Origin: Sophora flavescens
Lineage: Eukaryota; Streptophyta; Magnoliopsida; Fabales; Fabaceae
Assembly (NCBI GenBank): GCA_030762895.1
Contig: CM061066.1
Coordinates: forward strand, 115,662,715 to 115,726,714
DNA: 64,000 nt
Direction: 5' to 3'
In this document: in pieces, positions 44,191-55,995 of the stretch
How the letters are laid out: each line of letters starts with the position of its first letter
Position numbering within the stretch: the first letter of the stretch is position 1
Program-made: the position numbers and the translations under genes
Notes under the pieces: model-generated
Databases searched by the model: none
Seen by the model: the letters and a program-made list of their open reading frames with translations, nothing else
What the model was told of the DNA's origin: nothing

Positions 44191-46527
44191 ATAGGGGTAT
44201 GTAAAACCCGCCTCGGCCCTAGTGTTCGGGTCGGGTCTGATCCTAACCCTCAAAAGAGAATGGACGAACCCGCGTCCCATTAAGTGACCCGATGTTAGGT
44301 CAGGGACGGATCCGGGTTGACCTTAGGGTTACTCAACTTGTCCCATATAATTAAATCTATTTTTACTTTTATCACCCTAGCTTATGTTTCATGCATGGTC
44401 ACTAAAAAAGAAGTCTGAAGTAAATTACTAAACTTTACTCTCACATCTCATGTCTCACACTGCCCAATTGGTGGCTTTTAGGAAACATTTTTTTTGCTTT
44501 TGTAACATTGTAAGAATCTTGTTTGATGAAAGTATCATGTTTTTAACAATGTGGCTTTGGTAACATAAGCATCAAGGAAGCATCTGTTGGAACCAAAATG
44601 GTTTTGCATTTAATAATCTCTAAGTTTTGATGCTAACAAAAGGATTAAATTTGCTTGGTAAAGTGTAAGTTAAGATCTAACATGTGCTTTCAGTTATGCA
44701 GGAATATTTACATATAAGAAACAAGGGATAAGTTCTAATTGAAAAATACGCGTCCAACCCTGTAGACGGGCTGCTCAAATACTTTGGTAAAGTTACTTAG
44801 TTATTTAATTAAGTAGACTGATTTTATTGAGTAGATGAGGCTCTAAATATTTGCTAGATGAATACCTAAATAACTTGTTAGGTACAGCAAGTCCAAAGAC
44901 TTGATAACGAGCGCGTCCATCTTGCCACGTAAGCAGACGGAAGTAATTAGTTGAAGTAAATGAACTGAAACATAAAGTAATCTGGTAGAAGCCACTAGAC
45001 GGAGATCTTTATAACTCATTAAGAAATAGCAAGTCTGAAGACTTGTTAGACAAAATGATCTGCCACATGATCAGACGAGCAAATAAAATTTTGAACAGAC
45101 TTAGTCTCTATAACTAAGTAGACGGAGTTCTTTTTAGACGAGCTCCATCCTTGTATTGAATTAAATGCAATCTGAATCTCTTGAATTTATTTCAAATAAT
45201 TGATATTTATTTCAATAGAATATTTGTTCTTCATATTTGTTTTATCTGCTTTAATGTTTCACTTTGGTGTAAAAGAAACATGGTACAATCAAGAAATGCA
45301 AAAAAGCAGAATCGTACAATAAGATACTGCAAAACGATCTGTACCATGACAACTTTATGATTGAAAAAGCTGGTTTTACACAAAGGAGGAACAACAAGTG
45401 CTCAAGTTGTACTACTCTGATGAGTAAGCCTCCTATTTCATGCTAACTCGATAACCAAGAGTACTATTCAAGCTATCGGTCACAACGGATATCATGCATT
45501 AAATGTTATCTCTAAACGAGATTATTCAAAGTAGCCGTTGAAGAAATACAAGTGAAGAAGAATGTCACTATAAATTGAAGAACTCAGATACTGAAGGATA
45601 ACTCTTGCCTGCACAATCTTGCTAGCTGAACTTTTGCCAATCGATAATCACTCATTCTAATATTCTTTCAAGAGCAAGAGTCTGTATTCTTTAGTTTGAA
45701 TATTGTTGTAATATTCAATTGATCTTAAACTGTCATACTCTCACACATAGTGAGTTAAGAAGATCAAACATTAAATCTCTTTGTTAGAGTTAGAGCCTGA
45801 AGAGGCTTGGTAAGAAAGGAATACTTGTAGCTTGAAGAGGTGTTGAATACTTGGTTGTAATCTATTTGGAGAAATAGTGGATAAATCCTTCAAGTCGAAG
45901 GGACTGGACGTAGCTTTTGGTTGGAAGAGAGTGAACCATGATAAAATCTCTTGCGTGAATCTTCTATTCCTAAACTCTTCAGTTTTATTTGCTTATACTA
46001 ACTGTGGGGTTTTGATATTATTTTTGTTAAAGTCCTTTAAAAAAAATGACCTTTGTCTTTGTGTGTGCTTATGTTTCAAATCTCTTTGAATGTAAAAATT
46101 TGTTTTAAAGGTTGTTTTCGAAAATTATTAACAAACACAATTCAACCCCCCTCATTCTTGTGTTTGCCTGTGTCAACTTCAGCATCCAGCAAAAGTATAT
46201 ATTTGTTGATATTTTGTAATATCCAATTTTGGATCTATTTGGTGACACGAGATCAATTTGTGACTTTTAGGTAACATCTTTTACTGATAACTTGGCTTAT
46301 AAAAAAAAATACAATTTTTTTCCTCTCACCAAAATTTAGTTTACAAAGAATCTATTTAATTTCGGGTCAATCCGGTCTCGTTCCATTTAGAACCGGTCTT
46401 AAACCAATCAGCATATGATCGGGTTCCTTCAGATCTAGGAACGGGTTCGGGTTCAAAGAAATAACTCTATCAATGTTTAGGGCCGGATAAGGGACAATCA
46501 TAACCCGTCTCATGCTCAACCCTACAG
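44191..46527. mobile_element. Probable hAT-like MITE split by a solo LTR
   Basis: The left end TAGGGGTATGTAAAACCCGC (44192) and the complement of the right end, TAGGGTTGAGCATGAGACGG (46505-46524), are similar, and TGGTAA occurs at both outer flanks (44185-44190 and 46528-46533). Both arms contain GGGTCGGGT/ACCCGAAC-type words. Without the solo LTR the element would be about 740 bp. The ends resemble hAT MITEs, but an 8-bp target duplication is not clean, so the call is tentative. Confidence 0.45.
44585..46181 (+). repeat. Solo LTR, 1.6 kb, likely a large copia LTR (SIRE/Maximus-like)
   Basis: The sequence starts TGTTGGAACCAAAATGG and ends CTTCA, and is flanked by the perfect 5-bp target duplication GCATC (44580-44584 and 46182-46186). 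The tail ACACAATTCAACCCCCCTCA followed by TTGTGTTTGCC is characteristic of long copia LTRs. No internal domain is present, so recombination between LTRs has probably removed it. The interior has no reading frame; inverted words such as CAAGTCnGAAGACTTG recur (about 44888 and 45029). Confidence 0.85.
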
Positions 46528-46892
46528 TGGTAACCATAAAACGTTCAAGCAAAACGATTATAATTTATCATGACACATGGAAACCATTAAATGATTTTCT
46601 TTTGGTGCTTGTAAAATATCACATTCGAATAGTCGTGCTGATCCACCATGATCCATAAATCATACAGCTAATGAGACAGGGACATGATGTGTTTCCTATA
46701 AAGAATGGCTATCAATAGCTCGATGAAAAATGTCTGGAGAAATTTTTCTATATACTTAATCCACAGAATAAACTAAGCCAAACAATTATTTTACTTTAAA
46801 AATGATGTTTCAGTTTATGTGAACATGCATTTTGCACCCCAAAAAAAAGTTTATGTAAACTAAATCTATGCAAGAATTTCACGACATGGAGG

Positions 46893-47376
46893 CACTCTGA
46901 AGTGCCTTCTGAAGGCACCTTTTACTCTAAAGCTTAATGTAGATGTTGGATGTTTTGAAAATGGCTCAACAGGTTGGGGGCTACTTGTCATAAATTCTCT
47001 GGGATAGGTGCAGTTTGCTGCTACAAAGAAAGAAGGAATCCGTGTCAGTCCTTTAACAGCGGAAGTTCTGGGTTTGAGGTGGAGCTTACAATGGGCATTG
47101 CAAGAGAAACCCGAAAGTTTGATCATAGAAACAGATGCTGAAATGGTTGTTAAATGCCTTAAAGGAATGTCTACAATTGCTAGCATTGAAAATATTATTC
47201 AAGATTGTATAGAGACACTATCACAGATGCCAAATACTGTTGTTTTTAGTATAAACAAGGAGAGGAACTCAGCTGCCCATGCTTTGGTAGGTGTAGCTAG
47301 AAATTTAGGATCAGATCTTGGTTGGGAAATGTCCCAGATCAAGTTTATCATATCATGTGTAATGACTTTGTTTTAG
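46893..47376 (+). pseudogene. RNase H-like (RVT_3) domain fragment
   Basis: One frame reads KLNVDVGCFENGSTGWGLLV, a stop at about 47005 (TAG, probably for GAG), then VQFAATKKEGIRVSPLTAEV, LIIETDAEMVVKCLKGM, IIQDCIETLSQMP and ERNSAAHALVGVARNL, ending at a stop at 47374. This is the RNase H-like domain that plants carry next to LINE-type reverse transcriptases or as stand-alone genes. The DxD, TAE and TDA positions are visible. There is no adjacent reverse transcriptase, so I read it as a degenerate fragment. Confidence 0.75.
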
Positions 47377-47667
47377 CCTATTGAAATGCTAAGTTTCCTG
47401 TCAAAAAACAAAAAAACAAAAAAAACATCAGAGCTACAAACGTATGATCCCATCTCAAAGTTCACAAGACTCCAACCTCTAGCAAGTTTTGTTTGCACAA
47501 CTCTTTGTATTTGTAGTCATCACTCACCAAGACCCAAATTACAAACCTTATAAGGGCATACATATCATCTTCCAGCAACATATAGAGGATCAATGTACAA
47601 CAAGAAAACATACATCAGGTTGGATTATTAGCTGACACAATGCATATATGCTCTTTTGGGTGCTTTG

Positions 47668-49667
47668 TTACATTGCCCCATGATGATTTTCTGCTTCAGA
47701 AACTGTTTGTAGAGGATCAAAGTTAATAAAGAATGTCCGAATCTCCATCGGAGCAAGTTCAACCACCAGCTTTGCAGGATCAACAGGTCCTCCTCTCACC
47801 ACCTTATGTTCTTCAGTGGAGCCCTCTACCATCCAGACTAACCTGTTCTTTTCCATTTCAGCTCTTTCTTGATTGGCAGACAAACTCATCTCTGTCACTT
47901 TACTTATCTGAAAAAGATGAATTGTTAAAAAGGAAAATGTACATGATGGATGAAAATACAGCTTGGAATAGTAGTTGCCACTCTTACCTTCTTGTTAGGA
48001 AACAGCTTTTTCAATTCAACACTTGCCTTTACTGAGTAATCTTTGTCCTCTCCAATCTTTACATGCAATTAATACCCACCAAACATCAATTTGAGAACAT
48101 AGGATATTTGATAACTAAATAAAGTGCAACCTAGTGCTATAAAGCTCCTGCTATGCACAGGGTCCATGGAAGGGTTGGACCCACTGTGTGGTAAAAAGAA
48201 GCTGATGTATGAATGCAAAGCAAATATTTGATAGCTGATAAATCTGATGGAAAAAGAAGCAGTACATCGTACGGACTCCTTTTGATTCATGACAATTATC
48301 ATAAATCATTCATAGCTAGATTCTAAAATTTCTTTACATGAGTAAACTCTAACAAACAGTTACATTATTAGTAATTGCATATTTCCATAACTTTGATAGA
48401 AATGCATGCATGTTTTGGATTTGTACCATAACTTAAATGCAAGCTAAAAAGTTCACGGCAAAATCATTCCTATCATGGTTATGAATGCGAGACAGCAGTC
48501 CTACACAATGACCTAAGCAAAAGCAATCCTTAGCAGATTATTTTGCAAGGGCAGTTTAACTCTTTTAAGAGAGAGAACCAAGGATTATTATCAGTAAGTC
48601 AGTGAAATAATTACAACCTCATAAAGGTGAGCCAATCTTACAAGTACTTTTCCATTTTCAAATTCCTGCAAAAGTTTGTAAAAACAACAAATGTGCATCA
48701 GAGAAAAAGACGATGTAAAATGTACAGAAGGCAATGACACTCTCTTGCATACCTGGAGAGTTAAAAGAGCAGTGTTGTTAGGTAAACTGTAGGAAGAATC
48801 TATGCCAGAAAATGTTGACTGTTGGAAATGCAACCAGTTATCCCCATCCTGCATGAAAAGTGGAAACGGTTACAGTGAAAGGTTTAGCTCCCATATTTTT
48901 TCCTTTTTTGTCCCCTTCCTTTTACCTGTTCTGTGAAGGCCAACAGCAATGGTGAATATAATTCCTGGCCAACAGTACGACGCCACTTAGCACCTTCACC
49001 TATATGGTCAATTCTAAGATACAATTTGCCTTGAATCTGGAGATGTCACATAAACTAGTACTGTTAAGAGGTGAGTTGGTCATTACTGAAAAACATAATT
49101 TTATAATATCTTTAATGTATGCTGCAGACCATCATGATCCATAGGCAAGAAAATGCTCTATTTGAAAAGATCTATCTGTCTAAACTTAGCAAGACAACAT
49201 ATCCAAGTCTCTAGTAATTCTAAGTTAATGAAAGGACACCTTCACTGAGCATCTGGAAAATGTCCTCACATAAGGAGGAAATAAGCACATATCATTATGC
49301 AAGCAGTGGTAAATGGGTGTTTTGGTAAAATATACTTAACCGTTAAACCTTCACAGTTATCAGGAATGCAAACTGTTTCATTGAGTGCCTCACCAACACC
49401 TCTTGCATCATCATGGAGCAACCTCCTAGAAAAATATAAATAAATCATAGAACAAGGAAATGCCAGTCATTATACATTGTCTATATTCTATTTAGTAAAC
49501 TGCAAAAACAATTAGAACTTAACATCAATAAGATGCATCAGAAATATAGCCAACCTGTGAAGCATCAGCTCTATTTGACCATCTACCAAGCTGGAACCCC
49601 CAACTGAGCGGTCCACCAACACTGAGAGTTCCATGCTGCTATCTTGCACATATATTCCTAAATTAAC
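47668..49667 (-). CDS. Alpha-mannosidase gene 2, last seven exons (C-terminus)
   Basis: Minus-strand exons: 49555-49667, 49341-49425, 48926-49036, 48753-48848, 48618-48665, 47988-48056 and 47668-47907, the last with a TAA stop at 47668. All borders are GT/AG with fitting phases (the first ends in a split codon completed by the second). They encode the C-terminal GH38 beta-domains: YVQDSSMELSVLVDRSVGGS, GQIELMLHRRLLHDDARGVG, GEALNETVCIPDNCEGLT, ENGKVLVRLAHLYE, KNRLVWMVEG and VELAPMEIRTFFINFDP, ending NHHGAM. These are standard for plant lysosomal-type alpha-mannosidases, whose C-terminal part packs against the catalytic domain. Copia E separates them from the exons at 55996-57634. Gene 1's counterpart exons should lie left of the window. 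Confidence 0.94.
48127..48192 (+). repeat. Au-like SINE fragment
   Basis: CCTAGTGCTATAAAGCTCCT, GCTATGCACAGGGTCCATGG and AAGGGTTGGACCCACTGTG follow the known plant Au SINE body (tRNA-derived head and GGGTCCGGGGAAGGG motif). No target duplication was found. It lies in an intron of gene 2. Confidence 0.65.
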
Positions 49668-49780
49668 CTGAAAGAATGATGGGAAGCCATAATATTTGTT
49701 AATATCCCTTCCAAGAATAGGACAAATGGACCATGATATACAGAAATGATATATCTATTTGATACATGTCAATAGGCTTA

Positions 49781-49860
49781 AAAGGGCTTAAAAGGGCAGC
49801 CCAATGCACAAGGCTCCCACCTAGTGGGGATTGGGGAGGGTAGATGTACGCAACCTTACC
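49781..49860 (+). mobile_element. Short Au-like SINE with a 19-bp target duplication
   Basis: An 80-bp insertion (AAGGGCAGCCCAATGCACAA, GGCTCCCACCTAGTGGGG, GTACGCAACCTTACC) is flanked by ATACATGTCAATAGGCTTA at 49762-49780 and 49861-49879. The body resembles an Au SINE with an internal deletion. It lies in the intron of gene 2 upstream of exon 49555-49667. Confidence 0.82.
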
Positions 49861-49894
49861 ATACATGTCAATAGGCTTAGCTTAAGAAATACCC

Positions 49895-49995
49895 TATGTT
49901 GCACGGACACGATACGAGTATCAGATACGATACGTATCCGATACGGCGATACGTTGTTTCTTAAAAAATATAGGATACGATATGTTTAGGATACG

Positions 49996-50048
<53 letters not shown>

Positions 50049-50736
50049 ATTATCATATTAATTCTATTTTTTATTTTTTATTATTATATTTGTCTATATA
50101 TATTATTATATGTTATGTATTTATCTCTATCATATAATATACAATTATATACTAATATATTTTTAAGAAATTGTTAAATATTCAGTTCAAAAAAGAAATT
50201 ATTAAATATTGTATCTTATATTATATATTTATGTGTATACTAATCAGTGTAAAAGGGTTAGTGCACAAATACTCATATAACATGGCCCGGCCCAATTGGG
50301 AGTAGAGACCCGACACACCTAACCCTAATAATCTTTTTCCCCATCATCACCGCCATACTGCTTCTATCTCAATGTTGCTGCTTCTTTCTCTCAACACAGC
50401 TTCTTCTTCTTCTTCTCAACCCAACACAACTTCTTCTTTTTGCCTCAACCCAACACAGTCGAACAGCCGCTTCTTCTTCACCTAACACAGTCGTTGCTGC
50501 TACACCTTCTTTCACACATCGCGCCCCAACACAGACGATGCTTCTGTCGTCACGGCGTATCGACAACGTACTCACGGCGTATCGAACGCGTGTCAGAATT
50601 TATTTTTATTTATTTTTTAAAATAAAGTCCTCTGATACATTGCCGACGTGTGTCAACGGCATATCGCCTCGTATCGGCGTATCGACACGTATCGAGGACG
50701 ATTCGTACAAGAAATTCACGTATCGATGCTACATAG
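49895..50736. mobile_element. hAT-like non-autonomous DNA transposon, copy 2
   Basis: An 842-bp element starts CTATGTTGCACGGACACG and ends in the inverted match GATGCTACATAG, with the perfect 8-bp target duplication GAAATACC (49887-49894 and 50737-50744). It shares ends, an AT-rich block (a long TA run at about 50001-50045), a CTTCTT block and GTATCG/CGATAC words with 15867-16695. No transposase is visible. The sixth base of each end varies (A or T) between copies. Confidence 0.85.
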
Positions 50737-50865
50737 GAAATACCAAAAACTTGATTTATGTGTCAAATGAAACACTCAACACAACGATTGACATTTAAAT
50801 AAAAATGTGAAAAGAATAAATTCACCAAGCAAAGAAAATTCATTTGCTCGGCAAAAAAAGGCTTG

Positions 50866-51134
50866 TAAACAGAACCGAAAATTAGGGTAGAAGAAGAAAG
50901 ATAGAGAGAGAGAAAATCAATTTGTAATTGTATTTCAGTTTTCTCAATTGTACAGATTTCAGAGAAGGCTATGTGTATATATAGCCTTGAGCTTCTAATG
51001 ACTCTTTTGATAATCGCCTAACTAACTTTGAGCTTCTAGCAGCTCTTGATAACTACCTTAACTAACTATCATAACCGAATGCTGCTGACTCAGCATATTC
51101 GGTTATGATTGACAGAGATTCTTATACTCTATTA
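50866..51134 (-). repeat. 3' LTR of copia E
   Basis: 269 bp, matching 55640-55913. It contains the palindrome-like CATAACCGAATGCTGCTGAC...TCAGCATATTCGGTTATG (about 51071-51108) and a repeated AGCTTCTAGCAGCTCTTGAT motif. Confidence 0.92.
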
Positions 51135-51148
51135 GCCCCCCTTCAAGC

Positions 51149-54100
51149 TCAAGGTGGTGGCTGCAAAGGTACAACATTGAGCTTGATCCTTGTGTTGGCA
51201 AACTGAGCTGATGAGAGAGGTTTTGTGAGTGAGTCTGCCAGCTGATCACCACTGGGATCATGAAGGACAGTGAGTGCTTTAGAGAGGACCTTTTCCCTTA
51301 CAAAGTGAATATCGAGTTCAATGTGCTTTGTGCGGGCATGAAGGACAGGATTGTGTGCTAGAGACATAGCACTTAGATTATCACAGTAGAGTTGAGGAGC
51401 AATGTGAGGAATCTTGAGTTCAGATAGTAACGATTGTATCCAGGATAGTTCAGCAACTGTATGTGCCATGCTCCGATACTCTGCTTTTGTACTATACCGA
51501 GCCACTAGTGGCTGTTTCTTTGAGCCCCGAGAAACCAGGTTGGGACCAAAGTAGATGCATGAACCAGAAGTAGACCTGCGATCATCTGGATCACTTGCCC
51601 AGTCGGCATCACAGTAGGCAGATAGAGAAAAGGGCATAGAGATTGGGAGCTGGTCTGAGCAGTAGTCCATGTGAGAGAGACCCTTTAAGATAGCGGAGAA
51701 TCCTTTTAACAGCTTGCCAGTGTGTTTCAAGAGGATTAGACATAAACTGGCACACTTTGTTGACACTAAAGGCAATATCTGGCCTAGTTAGTGTAGCATA
51801 TTGTAAAGCACCAACGATAGACATGCTGGTGAGGATCGGACATAGTGTCATCCCCAAACCTTGACAGATTCTGATTCTTGACCATAGGAGAGCTGATTCC
51901 CTTGGCTTCAGCCATATGTGCCTTGACAAGAAGATCACGAATGTACTTGGTCTGAGTCAGCAGCAGGGTATCTGGGGACAGATGCTTCACTTCAACTCCT
52001 AGGAAATAGTCAAGAGATCCGAGTTCTTTTAGAGCAAATTCAACATTCAGCTTCTTTATCAGGTTAGTGAGAAAAGCAGTAGATGACCCAGTGAGAATAA
52101 TATCGTCCACATAGACTAGGACAAAGACAGAGATGCTGTCCTTGGCATAGACAAATAAGGATGGATCACAGCAACAGGCAGCAAACCCAAACCGAACCAA
52201 AGTAGAGGCTAACCGTTCATACCAGGCCCGAGGGGCCTGTTTTAGACCATAAAGTGCCTTGTTCAAGCGACAAACAAGAGTTTTATCACTGTTTTCAAAC
52301 CCTGGGGGCTGGATCATGTACACTTCTTCGTGTAGTAAGCCATTTAGAAAGGCATTGTTGACATCTATTTGTTGAATTGCCCATTTATTTGTGAGAGCTA
52401 GAGTGAGGATGATCCGAATGGTCACTGGTTTCACAACCGAAGAGAAGGTTTCATGAAAATCAAAACCGTGTTGTTGATGGAAGCCCTTAGCAACCAACCG
52501 GGCTTTATATTTGCTTATAGTACCATCCAGGTTTTCCTTTACTCGAAAGACCCATTTACACCCAATAGCATTCCTATTTGGAGGTAAGGGGACAAGTGAC
52601 CAAGTGTTGTTCTTGAGGAGAGCAGTGTGCTCATCCTTCATGGCTGCAAGCCAGTGAGGACTAGACAAGGCTGCTTTGACAGATGTAGGCTCAAGATGAG
52701 CTAGGAAGATCTTAGGAGGAAGACAACCTGTTTTAGACCGGGTAAGCATAGGATGAGTGTTGTCAGGAGGAAGGGAAGAAGACTGAGTTGCAGAGGAAGA
52801 GTTATTGGAGGGATCAGCAGGGGCTGCAGCAGAATTAGTAGTGGATGGAGATGGCTCATGTTGTGACACAGGCACGGGAGAGAGATGAGACTCATTAGAG
52901 CTAAACAGAGATGAAGTATGAGGAATGGTTGGAGACTCGGGGAAGGGACCAGAATCTGAAGCCCGAGGTGAGGGTGCGAGAGAGAGATTAGGTGCAGATG
53001 TGGAATGAGGCTCGGGTGTGAAATTATGTTCATGTGAGGGAGTTGGATTGTGTTGGTTGAGGGGAACAGGTGAAAGAGGAGGATATTGTGGAGTAGGAAT
53101 AGATGCAGAAAAGGTGGTTTCATTAGGTAAACGATGTGGAGTGATTATGAAGAGAGTTGAGTAGGGAAATCTGATCTCGTTAAAAAGGACATCTTTGGAA
53201 ACATAGATCCTTCCAGACGGGGCAAGGCATTTATGCCCTTTGTGTTAAGGTGATAACCCTAGATAGACACACTCAGTAGACCTAAATTCAAGTTTGTGTT
53301 GATTATATGGTCTAAGAAAGGGGAAGCAAGCACATCCAAATGTTTTAATGGTTTTGTAATCAGGCAGAGTGCCATAAAGAGCATGGTGAGGTGAGGAGAA
53401 ATCCTTTAGGGCTTCTGTAGGGAGTCTGTTGATGAGAAACACAGATTGGGTGAAACTGTGATCCCAGTAGGTGAGAGGAATGGCAGATTGAGACATAAGG
53501 GTGAGCCCCATCTCCACAATTTGCCTGTGTTTTCTCTCAACAGTGCCATTTTGGTGAGAGGTGTGGGGACATGTGAGCCTATGCACAATACCTAAGTCAG
53601 TCAAGTACTTAGTGAAGGGTCGAAATTCTCCGCCCCAATCTGACTGGACAGCTTTGAGTTTTGTTGAGAATTGAGTGGAAATAAGAGTATAAAACTGTTT
53701 GAAAGCTGCTAAAGCATCTGATTTCTGTTTAAGGAAATAGATCCATGTAAATCGTGTGTAAGCATCAACAAAGGTAATGTAGTATTTATAGCCACAAGAG
53801 GACTGAAAGGGTGCTGGTCCCCATAGATCAGTATGGATTAATTCAAAGGATTCATGGTAAACAGTGGAGGAGGGTGGGGCATGCAGTCTATGGGCCTTAC
53901 CAATACAGCAGACATTGCAAAAATCACTCTCTTTATTATTGACTAAGGGAATATTACACAATTGTAATACAGTTTTTACAGCATTGAAATGAGCATGTCC
54001 TAGTCGACAATGCCAAGAGTTGTATGAATTAGGACTAAGGGATACAACATTGGAGGTATTTACAGAGGCAGGAATACTTTGACACTTAGCTAGAGAGGAT

Positions 54101-55614
54101 CTTGATGTAGACTGAGGCTGAGAGTGAGAGTCTTGATGAACTTTGAGATTGCTGAAGTAATAGAGGCCATCCTTTCCAAGGCAGCCTTCAAGCAAAACTC
54201 TGCTAGAGTCCTGTGTTTTAACAAAGCATGAGTATGGATGGAATTCAAAATAAACATTATTATCCCTAGCAAATTGAGACACAGACACGAGGTTCTTTGT
54301 AATTTTGGGAACAAGAAGATTATTTAGAGAAAAGGTAGTAATTGGATTTAAAGAAGAGTAAAGTTTAGAAGAGCCAATGGAGTTAATGACAAGACCTTGT
54401 CCATTACCCATGAAAACTTGGTCTTGACCACCAAAAGGAGTGCTATGAGTGAAGTTTTGAGGATCTGCAGTTAAGTGATGAGTTGCCCCGGAATCAGGGT
54501 ACCATGTTTGACCTTCGAAATGGTTTGCTCCATCGTAATCATTATTGCTGGAATTATTAGAAAACTGAGTTGATTGGGCAGCCACGTGTGCACTTGGCTG
54601 AGCATTTTGCTGAGAATTTGGCAAGGGTAGAATGCCTGGAGCTGAGTTTGGTGCATATTGCCCTTGTTGATTAGAAGGAGGAGGCTGTGGAGGAACGAAG
54701 GTCTCATCAAACCTGTGCCAACAGTTAAAGGAGTCATGACCATACTTCCCACAAAGCTGACAGGTAGGTCTGTTTCCGCGACTACGGCCTCTGCCTCTGC
54801 CTCTGCCTCTGCCTCCGCCCCCTCTTCCGCGATAAGAACCTCGAAAGCTGCCACGTTGGGCATCAAACTGACCTCTGTGAGCACTGTTAGGGTTCACATT
54901 TGCAGTGATTGGAGCATGAGCTATGTTGGCTGAAACTGATCTACCAGTAGGCAATTCCTGACGAAACTTTTCTAATTGTGAATCTTGAATTTGTAGTAGA
55001 GCTTCGATATCGTCAATCGAAGGGGAATCACCTCTGCCATATATCATCATTACAAAAGTGTTGTATTCCTCTGGGAGTCCTTCCAATACTGTGTCAATGT
55101 GATCCTGTTCTAAGATTGGATCTCCCATAGCTTGGAGAGAGTCAACTAGGGCGCGAATTCGTAACAAGTATTCAGACATGGTTCTTGTACCTTTCTTGGT
55201 ATTCTTCAGTTCAGATCGAAACTGCCTCACCTTGCGCGAAGGTGCGCGTAGAAGCACTTGTGAATCTTGTCCCAGACTCCATGCGAGTGTTTACAACCTA
55301 AGAATCCTCGATGAAAGTGAGTTGAGTAACCATGTGAACAGCATTTGGTCCTATACGATCCATAGCTGATAGGCTTCGGTTTCGATTCCAAGATTGTGAT
55401 CTGCTTCACTCGCGAACCTTGGAGGAATCGTAGGGTTCACAACATACCGATGAAGTTTATGAGCGATGATTACGGCTTCTACCTGCTGCTTCCATAGAAG
55501 GAAGTTCTGATCGTCTAGCTTGACAGAGAGCGATGGATTGAAGTTGGCTGGAGAAGACGATGGCGTCAGAGATGCCGCGACATTCTCAGCGAAGGGATTC
55601 CCGATAGAAGCCAT
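51149..55614 (-). pseudogene. Gag-pol of copia E, nearly intact
   Basis: From the ATG at 55614 (MASIGNPFAENVAASL) gag runs to a TAG stop near 55352 (after AYQLWIV). Two compensating frame changes lie between about 55330 and 55245, then the frame is open to 53245. It holds LKNTKKGTRTMSEYLLR, an RG-rich stretch, the zinc knuckle CQLCGKYGHDSFNC, protease WYPDSGATHHL, the finger CNVCCIGKAHRL and integrase HTDLWGPAPF, FVDAYTRFTW and QSDWGGEFRPF. A TAA stands where C has CAA (near 53245). The frame is open again to about 51840 with RT (CKWVFRVKENLDGTISKYK, DVNNAFLNGLLHEEVYM, LVYVDDIILTG at about 52105). A frameshift near 51840 precedes RNase H (DADWASDPDDRRSTSGS, HIELDIHFVREKVLSK), ending at 51149. 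Confidence 0.9.
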
Positions 55615-55639
55615 GGCCCAGAATTTGGCTCTGATACCA

Positions 55640-55913
55640 TAAACAGAACCGAAAATTAGGGTAGAAGAAGAAAGATAGAGAGAGAGAGAGAGAATCAATT
55701 TGTAATTGTATTTCAGTTTTCTCAATTGTACAGATTTCAGAGAAGGCTACGTGTATATATAGCCTTGAGCTTCTAACAGCTCTTTTGATAACTGCCCTAA
55801 CTAACTTTGAGCTTCTAGCAGCTCTTGATAACTGCCTTAACTAACTATCATAACCGAATGCTGCTGACTCAGCATATTCGGTTATGATTTACAGAGATTC
55901 TTATACTCTATTA
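55640..55913 (-). repeat. 5' LTR of copia E
   Basis: 274 bp; a GA run is longer than in the 3' LTR. It is preceded, in element sense, by the GCTTG target copy and followed by the primer site at 55627-55639. Confidence 0.92.
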
Positions 55914-55995
55914 GCTTGAAGCAGATAGTCTGCAAAATCCTTACATATAATTGAACATAAAAGGAAAATAAATTTTTCATTTAAATGAAACATAC

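Larger units (their letters stand above)
50866..55913 (-). mobile_element. Copia retrotransposon E, full length, in an intron of gene 2
   Basis: A 5-kb minus-strand element with LTRs at 50866-51134 (3' LTR) and 55640-55913 (5' LTR), flanked by the perfect 5-bp target duplication GCTTG (50861-50865 and 55914-55918). On the minus strand the LTR reads TAATAGAGTATAAG to TTCTGTTTA. The primer site TGGTATCAGAGCC is the complement of 55627-55639, and the purine tract GAAGGGGGGC precedes the 3' LTR. By eye about nine substitutions separate the LTRs, besides GA-repeat length. It has the same orientation as gene 2, lies between exons 55996-56061 and 49555-49667, and is a close relative of C. Confidence 0.94.

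Noticed and set aside
50369..50625. Open frames in both strands inside the hAT-like copy 2 (Arg/Cys-rich or Gln/Leu-rich peptides)
   Set aside because: They arise from the CTTCTT repeat block, match no family, and are not conserved in copy 1.
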